From Bacillota bacterium (GTDB lineage: Bacteria > Bacillota_C > Negativicutes > JAEYSJ01), in NCBI GenBank assembly GCA_023434855.1, contig JAEYSJ010000281.1, forward strand, positions 1-12,273: a DNA stretch of 12,273 nucleotides. The letters run 5' to 3'. This document shows, piece after piece, positions 1 through 6,537 of the stretch. The translations under genes and the position numbers were made by a program. Position 1 is the first letter of the stretch; every line of letters begins with the position of its first letter. Under the pieces are notes generated by a model. The model did no database searches and had not been told where the DNA came from. It was given only the letters and a program-made list of their open reading frames with translations.

Positions 1-1020
1 TCGCTGGCCCTCACTGACAAGGAGTTCGGAATTATGGCCATATAAGGTGGAAATACCGCCGCCATGATCAATAATAACCGCTTTGCCATAGCCGCCATAC
101 CATCCGGCAAAAACAACCACGCCGCTATCAGCTGCCGCAACTGCATCGCCATAATCGGCGCCAATATCAACACCGCTGTGATAGCGCGTCGTGCCAAAAA
201 TAGGATGAGTCCGCCAGCCAAATGGTGATGTGATCGGTCCGGAAGCCGGCCATATCATCGCCCCTGTGCTGTTTACAGGTCCGCTGTTACGATTGCCTGA
301 CTGGATCCTCCTAATCATTTGTTCAATCTCCCGGGATGTTTCCAACAGTTCCTGATAAGCACGCTCAGCCGTATCCCGCTCACTTACCGCCGTATCCAGG
401 ACTTTCTGGCGGTCTTGTTTGCGAACCTCAATGAGCTGTTTTTTCTCGGCAGCCGACTTCTTCAGTTCCAAAATTGTCGCCCGGTCATTCTCCAGTTCAG
501 TCCGCTTTTGCAAAACCAGTTCCCGCTCAGCCTTGACTTTCAACACCAACTCGACATCCCGGTTAGCCACTCGTTTTAAAATATCCATACGGGAAGTAAA
601 ATCAGTAAAATCACTGGACCCAAGCAATACGTCCAGGTAACCCACCTGTCCGTTTTCATAAATGTCCCGCATCCGTTTGCTAAGTATCAAGCTGCGTTCT
701 GCCAGATCTTTTTCCGCCTTGGCCAATACTTCGGTGTTAATTGCTATTTGCTGTTCTGTAAGCGACAGTTTGGTCTGTATAGCGTTGTATTCCCCTTCAG
801 CTGTATCAAGATCAACCTGTATTTGCCTTAATTGTTCGGAAACACTGTCAACTTTATTCTGCGCCTGGGCAGCTTTGCCTTGTTGATCTGTCATTTGCTG
901 CTGAATATTTCCCAATTTCTGCTGCTGTTGCTCCAACTCATTAGCCAGTACCGGTCCCACTGCCATAAATATCAGCAGGATTACCATCCCCAGAGAAGTA
1001 TAGCGTTTTATTGGATCCAT
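1..1020 (-). CDS. M23 family murein peptidase with N-terminal coiled coil (EnvC/PcsB-like), 3' end cut by window edge
   Basis: Probably a secreted peptidoglycan endopeptidase controlled by FtsEX during division or elongation. The 340 visible residues start MDPIKRYTSLG. A signal peptide follows, with likely cleavage after VLA at residue 26. A Gln/Glu/Lys-rich coiled coil runs from about 27 to 225, a short Ser/Asn/Gly linker comes near 240, and an M23 (LytM) domain begins around 255. In it I see HSGVD (H281 and D285, two zinc ligands) and YGH (H329, a catalytic histidine). The final HxH motif lies outside the window, so roughly the last 40 residues are missing. ATG at 1020 is preceded by GAGGAGG with a 9-base gap; an adjacent in-frame TTG is less likely. 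It lies 88 bases downstream of ftsX. The pairing with FtsEX follows E. coli EnvC, pneumococcal PcsB and B. subtilis CwlO. Unlike EnvC, the visible catalytic residues are intact, so it may itself be a hydrolase (inference). Confidence 0.93.
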   Translation of the reverse strand, partial: MDPIKRYTSLGMVILLIFMAVGPVLANELEQQQQKLGNIQQQMTDQQGKAAQAQNKVDSVSEQLRQIQVDLDTAEGEYNAIQTKLSLTEQQIAINTEVLAKAEKDLAERSLILSKRMRDIYENGQVGYLDVLLGSSDFTDFTSRMDILKRVANRDVELVLKVKAERELVLQKRTELENDRATILELKKSAAEKKQLIEVRKQDRQKVLDTAVSERDTAERAYQELLETSREIEQMIRRIQSGNRNSGPVNSTGAMIWPASGPITSPFGWRTHPIFGTTRYHSGVDIGADYGDAVAAADSGVVVFAGWYGGYGKAVIIDHGGGISTLYGHNSELLVSEGQR

Positions 1021-1108
1021 CAAAACTAACCTCCTCGTCCCTCTTTAAAACTCCGCGTACTCAATTGTCCAAACAACATTAGCGCCAAACTGCCTGCTAC
1101 GCGAAAGC

Positions 1109-1996
1109 TTATACTCTCATAAACCGCCGGAGCGATATAGTACTGCCGAGAGCACCAATGGCAGTGCCAATCACCAGCAAGACTATGCTTATATTCCTGA
1201 TAAACGGATATTTGGGGATAAGCGGCAAAAACGCCAGCGATTCGTATACCTGAGCTGTCAGCACACTGTAAGTCTGAAACAGCAGTATTACAGCCACCAA
1301 CGCCCCCCCAAATCCCAGAATCATACCTTCAATCAAAAACGGCCAACGAATGAACCAGTCGGTTGCTCCCACATATTTCATAATGGCGATTTCTTTGCGG
1401 CGGGCAAACACGGTAATTCTAATCGTGTTGGAAATAATAAATAATGCTGCCAATGCCAAAAACAGAATAAGTATGAGTCCAAAAATCCGCATCATTCTCG
1501 TGAGGTTAAACACATGTTCAATTACTTCCTGGCCGAATTTGGCGCTTTCCACGCCTTTTAACTGAGTAATAGCCTGCGCCGTGGGTTTTACCTGTTCCGG
1601 CCTGTCCACTTTTACCTCAAAAGCATTAGGCAGCGGATTGGTATCACCTAAAGCGGACAACATTCCCTGCTGCTCCCCCAGGCGCTGTTTAAACCGCTCC
1701 AACGCTTCTTCCTTGCTGACAAAGTTAACCTGGGTCACACCTGGCAATTTGGTAATTCGGGTGCCTGTTTCCCGCATCTCCAGTTCAGTCTGATTATCCT
1801 GCAGATAAACTGTGATCTGCACTTGTGACTCCAGTGCGGAAGCCATATTATTCAGATTAAGCACCATTACCAGAAACAAACCCAATATCAGAAGTGACAG
1901 GGCTACCGTACTAACGGAAGCAAAGCTCATCAGCCCATTATGCCTAAGGGAAGAACTTGCCTCCTTGACGAAATATTCCATAGTGCTAATCTTCAT
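1109..1996 (-). CDS. ftsX: Cell division protein FtsX (permease-like subunit of FtsEX)
   Basis: Integral membrane partner of the FtsE ATPase. It relays ATP hydrolysis across the membrane to a peptidoglycan hydrolase. The 295-residue protein starts MKISTMEYFVKEA. It has the typical FtsX layout: a short cytoplasmic N-terminus, TM1 at about 22-46, an extracytoplasmic domain of about 120 residues, then three TM helices (about 165-190, 220-245, 265-285) ending in a basic RRFMRV tail. The length is normal for Gram-positive-type FtsX. I chose ATG at 1996 because AAAGGGG sits 9 bases upstream; an ATG two codons earlier would leave only 3 bases, and the reading frame stays open further up to 2023. The gene overlaps the 3' end of ftsE by 11 bases, which implies translational coupling. 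The M23 coiled-coil protein downstream is its probable target. Identification is firm. Confidence 0.96.
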   Translation of the reverse strand: MKISTMEYFVKEASSSLRHNGLMSFASVSTVALSLLILGLFLVMVLNLNNMASALESQVQITVYLQDNQTELEMRETGTRITKLPGVTQVNFVSKEEALERFKQRLGEQQGMLSALGDTNPLPNAFEVKVDRPEQVKPTAQAITQLKGVESAKFGQEVIEHVFNLTRMMRIFGLILILFLALAALFIISNTIRITVFARRKEIAIMKYVGATDWFIRWPFLIEGMILGFGGALVAVILLFQTYSVLTAQVYESLAFLPLIPKYPFIRNISIVLLVIGTAIGALGSTISLRRFMRV

Positions 1997-2672
1997 AGCC
2001 ATATGCCCCTTTCGCCTGGTCACGGACTATACGGCCTTTTTCAATGGCAATGACCCGTTTTTTCATTCCATCAACCACTGTTTTGTCATGGGTAGCCATA
2101 ACGATAGTAGTGCCTGTTTTATTAATGCGTTCAAAAATTTTCATAATCTCCCATGATGTATCTGGATCAAGATTTCCAGTAGGTTCATCAGCAATAACCA
2201 CTAAAGGCTTATTGACAATTGCCCGGGCAATAGCAACCCGCTGCTGCTCACCACCTGACAGCTGAGAAGGGAAATTCCGGGCTTTATTCTTTAAGCCAAC
2301 CAGCTCCAATACGTTGCCTACCCGTTTTTGAATCTCCCGGCGAGGCGCTTCCACAACCCGCATGGCAAAAGCAACATTCTCAAACACCGTCTTGTTAGGC
2401 AACAGGCGATAATCCTGAAAAACAATCCCCAGGCTGCGCCGCAGGTAAGGTACCTCGGCAGGCAATATTTCGCCCACATTACGGCCATTAACAATAAGCT
2501 CGCCGCTTGTGGGCAATTCTTCCCGGAATATTAGCTTTATAAAAGTAGACTTACCAGCTCCACTGGGGCCTACCACAAATACGAAATCGCCTTTTTCAAT
2601 ATCTACAGTGATATCGGAGAGGGCGACAGAGCCAGTACTAAATACCTTCGAAATACCTGTCATGTGGATCAA
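1986..2672 (-). CDS. ftsE: Cell division ATP-binding protein FtsE
   Basis: Cytoplasmic ABC ATPase of the FtsEX complex, which regulates cell wall hydrolases rather than transporting a substrate. All ABC motifs are present in 228 residues: Walker A GPSGAGKST (35-43), Q-loop Q86, signature LSGGEQQR (138-145), Walker B VVIADE (158-163), D-loop at 169 and switch H195. The segment YRLLPNKTVFENVAFAM is typical of FtsE. The start is TTG at 2672: the strong AAGGGGGAG lies 7-8 bases upstream, and the protein then begins MI as FtsE proteins usually do. The ATG three codons on would be about 15-17 bases from that site. The 138 bases upstream are AT-rich. A weak promoter-like pair is ATTACA, 18 bases, TATATA, too poor to list separately. 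The C-terminus overlaps ftsX. Confidence 0.97.
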   Translation of the reverse strand: MIHMTGISKVFSTGSVALSDITVDIEKGDFVFVVGPSGAGKSTFIKLIFREELPTSGELIVNGRNVGEILPAEVPYLRRSLGIVFQDYRLLPNKTVFENVAFAMRVVEAPRREIQKRVGNVLELVGLKNKARNFPSQLSGGEQQRVAIARAIVNKPLVVIADEPTGNLDPDTSWEIMKIFERINKTGTTIVMATHDKTVVDGMKKRVIAIEKGRIVRDQAKGAYGYED

Positions 2673-2678
2673 TAGTCA

Positions 2679-2687
2679 CTCCCCCTT
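2679..2687 (-). promoter_or_regulatory. Ribosome binding site deciding the TTG start of ftsE
   Basis: AAGGGGGAG lies 6 bases before TTG at 2672. No ATG is at a suitable distance, so this site supports TTG as the initiator. Confidence 0.7.
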
Positions 2688-2810
2688 ATGGAAATACTGC
2701 TGCTTTACAAGTTATCATTTGACGTTTTTAGCAAAAAACCTTCTTTTTACGATGCTTTTCTATATAGTTCCTGCAAATTTCGCCTGTAATAATTTGGTTA
2801 CCGGCCAATT

Positions 2811-3548
2811 CTAGCGCAATAGTTCGACAATATGCAGTGTCAGCACTCCCAATATTGTCAGCAATCCAAAATACCACCAGGCGACTTTTACGCGCTGACT
2901 GATACTAAGATTATAATAATGAGTGCCTGCATCTTCCCCGCGCCACAAACGAACCATCGAAAAAATGAGAATAATGAAAATGAAGAAATTATAAGTATAA
3001 AAGAATACAATTCCGATAACGATGCTGCCCACCCACCACATATGCGGCGAGATAGCAGCGGCAATGCGTCCTCCGTCAAGAGGATCGCAGGGAATAAGGT
3101 TAAACAGATTTAAGAGACAGGCAGTGTAGGCCAGCACCAGCAGCAGTATGCTGTCTGTCCATAAATAGGCCGCCAGGCATAGCAGCGCACTTAACAGGCC
3201 TATAGCTGGTCCGCCAATCGCCACATTTGCCTCCATTTTAGCATTAATTGGCGGCTTGTTAAGACTAATGACCGCCCCGACAAAGGGGATAAACAAGGGC
3301 GTGGTAGCACGCAGGCCAACGATGCGCGACGCGACTAAATGACCCAGCTCATGAATAAACAGCAACATAATGAAACCAACAGCGAATCTGAGACCAAAAG
3401 CCATAGCGTACACCACTAATGATAGCAGTAACGACAATGTCATGGTGGCTGTTGATCCTAAGTTAAGCATAGCCGCAAGTCCTAATAAACACAGCGACAT
3501 GCGCTGTGCCACCCGTCCCCCCAGGCTTACAACCTTCCATAGGCCCAC
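2811..3548 (-). CDS. Site-2 protease family (M50) intramembrane metalloprotease
   Basis: Predicted polytopic zinc metalloprotease that cuts within or near membrane segments of its substrate; the substrate is unknown. The 245-residue protein carries HELGH (66-70) inside a hydrophobic helix, with two zinc-binding histidines and the catalytic glutamate. The second motif, NLIPCDPLDGGR (150-161), supplies the aspartate zinc ligand. Hydrophobic helices flank both motifs, about six in all. I see no PDZ or CBS domain, so it is a compact form of the family, like many short Firmicute S2P proteins including SpoIVFB. The start is uncertain: ATG at 3554 touches the AGGGAGGG site, whereas GTG two codons later has 6 bases of spacing and is preferred. 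It stands alone, between the tkt terminator with a repeat element and the ftsE promoter region. Family firm, biological role unknown. Confidence 0.9.
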   Translation of the reverse strand: MGLWKVVSLGGRVAQRMSLCLLGLAAMLNLGSTATMTLSLLLSLVVYAMAFGLRFAVGFIMLLFIHELGHLVASRIVGLRATTPLFIPFVGAVISLNKPPINAKMEANVAIGGPAIGLLSALLCLAAYLWTDSILLLVLAYTACLLNLFNLIPCDPLDGGRIAAAISPHMWWVGSIVIGIVFFYTYNFFIFIILIFSMVRLWRGEDAGTHYYNLSISQRVKVAWWYFGLLTILGVLTLHIVELLR

Positions 3549-3554
3549 AGTCAT

Positions 3555-3562
3555 CCCTCCCT
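3555..3562 (-). promoter_or_regulatory. Ribosome binding site favouring GTG 3548 for the M50 protease
   Basis: AGGGAGGG directly abuts an ATG at 3554 (zero spacing) but is 6 bases from an in-frame GTG at 3548. The spacing argues for the GTG start. Confidence 0.6.
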
Positions 3563-3597
3563 AAGAAAATCACTGGCGGCGCCCCCAAATATTGCCT

Positions 3598-3701
3598 AAC
3601 CGCCAAGAACGCCAAGGGCGCCAAAGGATTTAAAATATCCATATTCCCAGTGCGATAAGTATCGCGCCTTCCCCTTGGCGATCTTGGCGTCCTTGGCGGT
3701 T
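3598..3701. repeat. Intergenic inverted-repeat element built from 9-base CGCCAAG units
   Basis: The left arm (3598-3627) begins AACCGCCAAGAACGCC and holds three consecutive 9-base units (CGCCAAGAA, CGCCAAGGG, CGCCAAAGG). The right arm (3673-3701) is its near-perfect reverse complement; I count three base differences and one gap over about 30 bases. The 45-base centre is AT-rich and contains a smaller hairpin, GCGATA-AG-TATCGC, at 3652-3665. Transcribed in either direction it could fold into one long stem with an internal branch. The form resembles dispersed palindromic intergenic repeats (REP or MITE type). That it is multicopy is my inference and cannot be seen here. Reading frames across it give only low-complexity Pro/Arg-rich peptides, so I do not call a gene. 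Confidence 0.75.
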
Positions 3702-3749
3702 CCAGTTTACTTGCACTAACCACTCATTAGTCCCACATGTCTAATAATG

Positions 3750-3794
3750 AAAAAAAACGCCTCGTTACATGCATATGCATGCCGGAGGCGTTTT
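3750..3794 (-). terminator. Strong intrinsic terminator after the split transketolase genes
   Basis: On the minus strand, AAAACGCCTC and GAGGCGTTTT form a 10-bp stem followed by a run of eight T (3757-3750). The loop contains the 14-base perfect palindrome CATGCATATGCATG (3768-3781), which can extend the hairpin. It begins 11 bases after the tkt stop codon. The plus-strand side also has a T-rich run (TTTTATTTT), so it could work both ways, but no plus-strand gene enters it. Confidence 0.9.
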
Positions 3795-3804
3795 ATTTTA
3801 GTTC

Positions 3805-4740
3805 TTATTTTTTTCTGCTGATGACTCGTTTGGCAGCCTGAACAATATCGGCAACCGTCAGATTATACTTGGCAAGTAATGCATCAGGTGTACCGGACTC
3901 GCCAAAGGTATCCAAAACGCCCACCCGTTCCATGGGTACAGGCGCGTTTTCGACTAATACCTCGGCTACGGCGCTTCCCAGACCGCCAATAATACTATGT
4001 TCCTCGCAGGTAACAACTGCACCGGTTTCCTGAGCTGCTTTAATAATAGCTTCTTTATCAATTGGTTTTATTGTATGCACATTTAATACCTTGGCGCTCA
4101 AGCCGTTGGCAATTAATTCATCAGCAGCCCGCCTGGCGGGAGAAACCATAATGCCGGTGGCAATAATAGTGACATCCCGGCCTGTTGCCAGTTCAACCGC
4201 TTTGCCTAACTCAAATTCATATCCATCACCAAACATATCAGGCACACTGCTGCGACCCAGCCTGAGATATACCGGACCTTTATAACGGGCGGCAAATAGC
4301 ACTGCTTCCCGCGTTTCCCGTTCGTCTGCCGGTACAATAACCGTCATGTTAGGTATGCTGCGCATTAAGGAAATATCTTCAATAGCCTGGTGGGATGCAC
4401 CATCCTCTCCCACAGTCACACCGGCATGGGTTGCAGCAATCTTAACATTAAGTTTAGGATAACAAATTGAATTGCGTATCTGCTCAAACCCCCGCCCGGC
4501 AGCAAACATAGCGAATGTAGACACAAATGGAATCTTGCCGGCTGCAGCCAGTCCTGCAGCGGTACCCATTAGATTCTGCTCAGCAATACCAACATTAAAA
4601 AACCTGTCAGGAAATGCTTTGGCAAATACATTTGTTTTAGTGGATTTAGACAAATCAGCATCAAGCACAATAATATCCGTAAACTTGGCGCCTATTTCCT
4701 TAAGCGCCTCACCATAAGCCTCGCGTGTTGCTTTTCCCAT
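3805..4740 (-). CDS. Transketolase, C-terminal subunit
   Basis: Second half of a split transketolase; with the upstream gene it forms the thiamine-diphosphate enzyme that moves two-carbon units between sugar phosphates. The 311-residue product starts MGKATREAYGEAL. It holds the pyrimidine-binding domain, with the catalytic glutamate in GIAEQN (E54), HAGVTVGEDGASHQ in the substrate region and the RSIPNM segment. A transketolase C-terminal domain follows from about 190, including VLNVHTIKPID and CEEHSIIGGLGSAV. ATG at 4740 is chosen because AGAGG lies 8 bases upstream; an in-frame GTG at 4749 overlaps that site. The two halves are 21 bases apart, each with its own ribosome site, so this is the normal two-gene form and not a broken gene. 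DXP synthase is a related family, but the two-subunit layout and motifs fit transketolase better. Confidence 0.95.
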   Translation of the reverse strand: MGKATREAYGEALKEIGAKFTDIIVLDADLSKSTKTNVFAKAFPDRFFNVGIAEQNLMGTAAGLAAAGKIPFVSTFAMFAAGRGFEQIRNSICYPKLNVKIAATHAGVTVGEDGASHQAIEDISLMRSIPNMTVIVPADERETREAVLFAARYKGPVYLRLGRSSVPDMFGDGYEFELGKAVELATGRDVTIIATGIMVSPARRAADELIANGLSAKVLNVHTIKPIDKEAIIKAAQETGAVVTCEEHSIIGGLGSAVAEVLVENAPVPMERVGVLDTFGESGTPDALLAKYNLTVADIVQAAKRVISRKK

Positions 4741-4746
4741 TCTGAA

Positions 4747-4753
4747 CACCTCT
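4747..4753 (-). promoter_or_regulatory. Ribosome binding site fixing ATG 4740 of the transketolase C-terminal gene
   Basis: AGAGGTG overlaps an in-frame GTG codon at 4749 and so rules it out as a start. ATG at 4740 lies 6 bases beyond the site. Confidence 0.7.
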
Positions 4754-4761
4754 TTATATAC

Positions 4762-5604
4762 TTAGACTTCCAGCTTGTCCAACTGGCTAATAAACAAATC
4801 GCACTCCTCGCGGCTCGGCGCCTTGCCGTGCCAGTCGGCGACATTTTCCATCTGGCACACACCTTTGCCTTTTACAGTGTGGGCGACAATCATCGTAGGC
4901 TTACCTTTCACCGTTTTTGCTGTTTGCAGCGCGTCGTAGATAGCATTAAAATCATGCCCGTCAATCTCTATTACATGCCACCCGAAAGCCCGCCATTTAT
5001 CCGGTATCGGCAGCGGTGACATCACTTCTGCAATTGGTCCGTCAATTTGCAGGCCGTTAAAGTCCACAAAAGCTGTGAGATTATCCAGCTTATAATGAGC
5101 GGCAAACATCGCTGCTTCCCATACCATACCTTCCTCCAACTCACCATCGCCCAACAGGGCATAAACGCGGTAGCTTTTTCCATTCAGCCGGCCGGCCAGC
5201 GCCATACCGTTGGCAGCGCTCAAACCCTGGCCCAGTGAACCTGTTGACATATCAACACCAGGCACATCTTTCATACTGGGATGGCCTTGCAGGCGGCTGT
5301 CGATCCTGCGAAAAGTCAGCAGTTCCTCATGGGGTAAAAAACCCTTTTCCGCCAAAGTAGCATACAGCACAGGCGATGCATGACCTTTAGACAACACGAA
5401 ACGGTCACGGTCAACATCCTGGGGTCTTTGCGGATCAACATTCAGCTCCGCGAAATACAAAGTAGTCAGAATATCCGCCGCCGACAGCGAGCCTCCCGGA
5501 TGACCTGACTTGGCTTCAGTAACCATAGCAATAATATTGCGCCTGATAGCCGTGGCCCGCTTAGTCATATCAGCCACTTGTTCAGCAGTTAATCTATTTT
5601 GCAC
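4762..5604 (-). CDS. Transketolase, N-terminal subunit
   Basis: First half of the split transketolase of the non-oxidative pentose phosphate pathway; it carries the thiamine diphosphate (pyrophosphate and Mg) binding domain. The 280 residues include SGHPGGS (H35), SKGHASP (H75), MSTGSLGQGLS (119-129) and the ThDP motif GDGE (152-155) ending at N183. The order and spacing are those of stand-alone N-terminal subunits common in Firmicutes and archaea. The start is GTG at 5604, with GGGAGG 9 bases upstream and no nearby ATG. The C-terminal subunit gene follows after 21 bases. Transcription probably starts in the 76 bases after the yitT terminator. TAGAAT at 5644-5649 resembles a -10 box but lacks a good -35. 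Confidence 0.96.
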   Translation of the reverse strand: MQNRLTAEQVADMTKRATAIRRNIIAMVTEAKSGHPGGSLSAADILTTLYFAELNVDPQRPQDVDRDRFVLSKGHASPVLYATLAEKGFLPHEELLTFRRIDSRLQGHPSMKDVPGVDMSTGSLGQGLSAANGMALAGRLNGKSYRVYALLGDGELEEGMVWEAAMFAAHYKLDNLTAFVDFNGLQIDGPIAEVMSPLPIPDKWRAFGWHVIEIDGHDFNAIYDALQTAKTVKGKPTMIVAHTVKGKGVCQMENVADWHGKAPSREECDLFISQLDKLEV

Positions 5605-5648
5605 GTATATCAGCCTCCCTCTTAGTAATGATGAGCTTTCTTTATTCT

Positions 5649-5680
5649 AAAAAGTGCCGGTAGAAACTAACTATCAGCAC
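5649..5680 (-). terminator. Intrinsic terminator after the yitT-like gene
   Basis: On the minus strand GTGCTGATAG (5680-5671) pairs with CTACCGGCAC (5663-5654): ten positions with one mismatch and one G-U. The loop is seven bases and five T follow. The stem starts on the base after the yitT stop codon. It separates the csaB operon from the transketolase genes. Confidence 0.75.
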
Positions 5681-6523
5681 CTATATTCTATGTTCTTTAA
5701 ACCCTTCACCCAGCACTTCATGAGCATCGGCGACTATTACAAACGCCTTTTTATCAATGCTGTACACCAGTTCTCTGAGCATAGTAACCTCCCTGGTGCT
5801 AACCACGCACAATAGTGTTTCACGGGGATGGCCGGTATAGCCCCCTTTGCCTTTTAAAAAAGTTACCCCTCGCCCTAAGTCATGAATAATAGCATCGGCA
5901 ACCTCTTCCGGCACAGCGCTCATGATAAAGAAAGCTTTCGCCGAACTGGGACCCTCCTGGACTAAATCAATAATTTTAGTAGTAACAAATAAAGAAATCA
6001 AGGCATACAGGGATAATTCCGCACTGTGAAAAGCTAACCCCGCAGAAGCGATGACAAAAAAGTCTACCCCCAGCAACGCCTGGCCCACACTGACACCGAA
6101 TATTTTATTAATAATTGCCGCCGCCAAGTCAGTACCGGCAGTAGTTCCTTTAAACTTAAATACAAGTCCCATACCAATACCTGCCAGCACACCGCCGTAC
6201 AGTGAACTCAACAATAAATCCTGAGTTAAAAGTGGTGTGAAAGGGGCAGTAATATCAATCGCCAGTGACAAAACAGCCGCACCAAACAAGGTTTTCATCC
6301 CAAACTTGGTGCCCAACACTTTGATACTTAGCATAAACAAAGGAATATTTAAAGCCAGCATCGTTGCACCGACCGGCAAGCCAAGCAAGTAATGCAGAAC
6401 GGTAGCCAGACCGCTTACTCCACCGGCAGCAACTTTATTGGGAATTAAAAACATATTGAGGCTGACGGCCGTCGCCATAGCGCCTATTGTTATACCTAAA
6501 TAGTCGCGCAGCCAACTGTTCAA
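5681..6523 (-). CDS. YitT family membrane protein (DUF161 plus C-terminal DUF2179)
   Basis: Conserved membrane protein of unknown function. The 280-residue sequence has five to six hydrophobic helices in the first 190 residues, with family-typical segments FLIPNKVAAGGVSGLA near 25-40 and FKFKGTTAGTDLAAAIINK near 122-140. A soluble C-terminal domain of about 80 residues follows, including FFIMSA, GRGVTFLKGKGGYTG and VVSTREV, as in the DUF2179 domain. Length is usual. The start is TTG at 6523, with a near-perfect GGAGGTGA 6 bases away; that site contains the csaB stop codon, so translation is coupled to csaB. It is the last gene of the DUF5693-csaB-yitT group. Members are multicopy in Firmicutes, so I give no gene symbol and no transport substrate. 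Confidence 0.93.
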   Translation of the reverse strand: MNSWLRDYLGITIGAMATAVSLNMFLIPNKVAAGGVSGLATVLHYLLGLPVGATMLALNIPLFMLSIKVLGTKFGMKTLFGAAVLSLAIDITAPFTPLLTQDLLLSSLYGGVLAGIGMGLVFKFKGTTAGTDLAAAIINKIFGVSVGQALLGVDFFVIASAGLAFHSAELSLYALISLFVTTKIIDLVQEGPSSAKAFFIMSAVPEEVADAIIHDLGRGVTFLKGKGGYTGHPRETLLCVVSTREVTMLRELVYSIDKKAFVIVADAHEVLGEGFKEHRI

Positions 6524-6529
6524 GTAGCC

Positions 6530-6537
6530 TCACCTCC
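6530..6537 (-). promoter_or_regulatory. Ribosome binding site of yitT overlapping the csaB stop
   Basis: GGAGGTGA includes the TGA stop of csaB and lies 6 bases before TTG at 6523. It explains both the non-ATG start and the coupling. Confidence 0.75.

Noticed and set aside
319..1029. Plus-strand reading frames opposite the M23 coiled coil
   Set aside because: They are shadows of the minus-strand gene: no ribosome sites, overlapping each other, Ser/Leu/Arg-rich composition typical of antisense frames.
2770..2810. Hairpin-like TTGG...CCAA after the M50 stop as a terminator
   Set aside because: The stem is only 4 bp with no following T-run.
3598..3701. Possible CRISPR array because of short regularly repeated units
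   Set aside because: Units are only 9 bases with no spacers, and the two blocks are inverted relative to each other.
3463..3723. An 86-codon minus-strand reading frame across the intergenic region
   Set aside because: It is Pro/Arg-rich low-complexity sequence produced by the inverted CGCCAAG repeat and overlaps the start of the M50 gene; it has no suitable ribosome site and no recognisable domain.
3805..5604. Transketolase split by a disabling mutation
   Set aside because: Each half has its own ribosome site and start, a 21-base gap separates them, and the two-gene form is common in Firmicutes.
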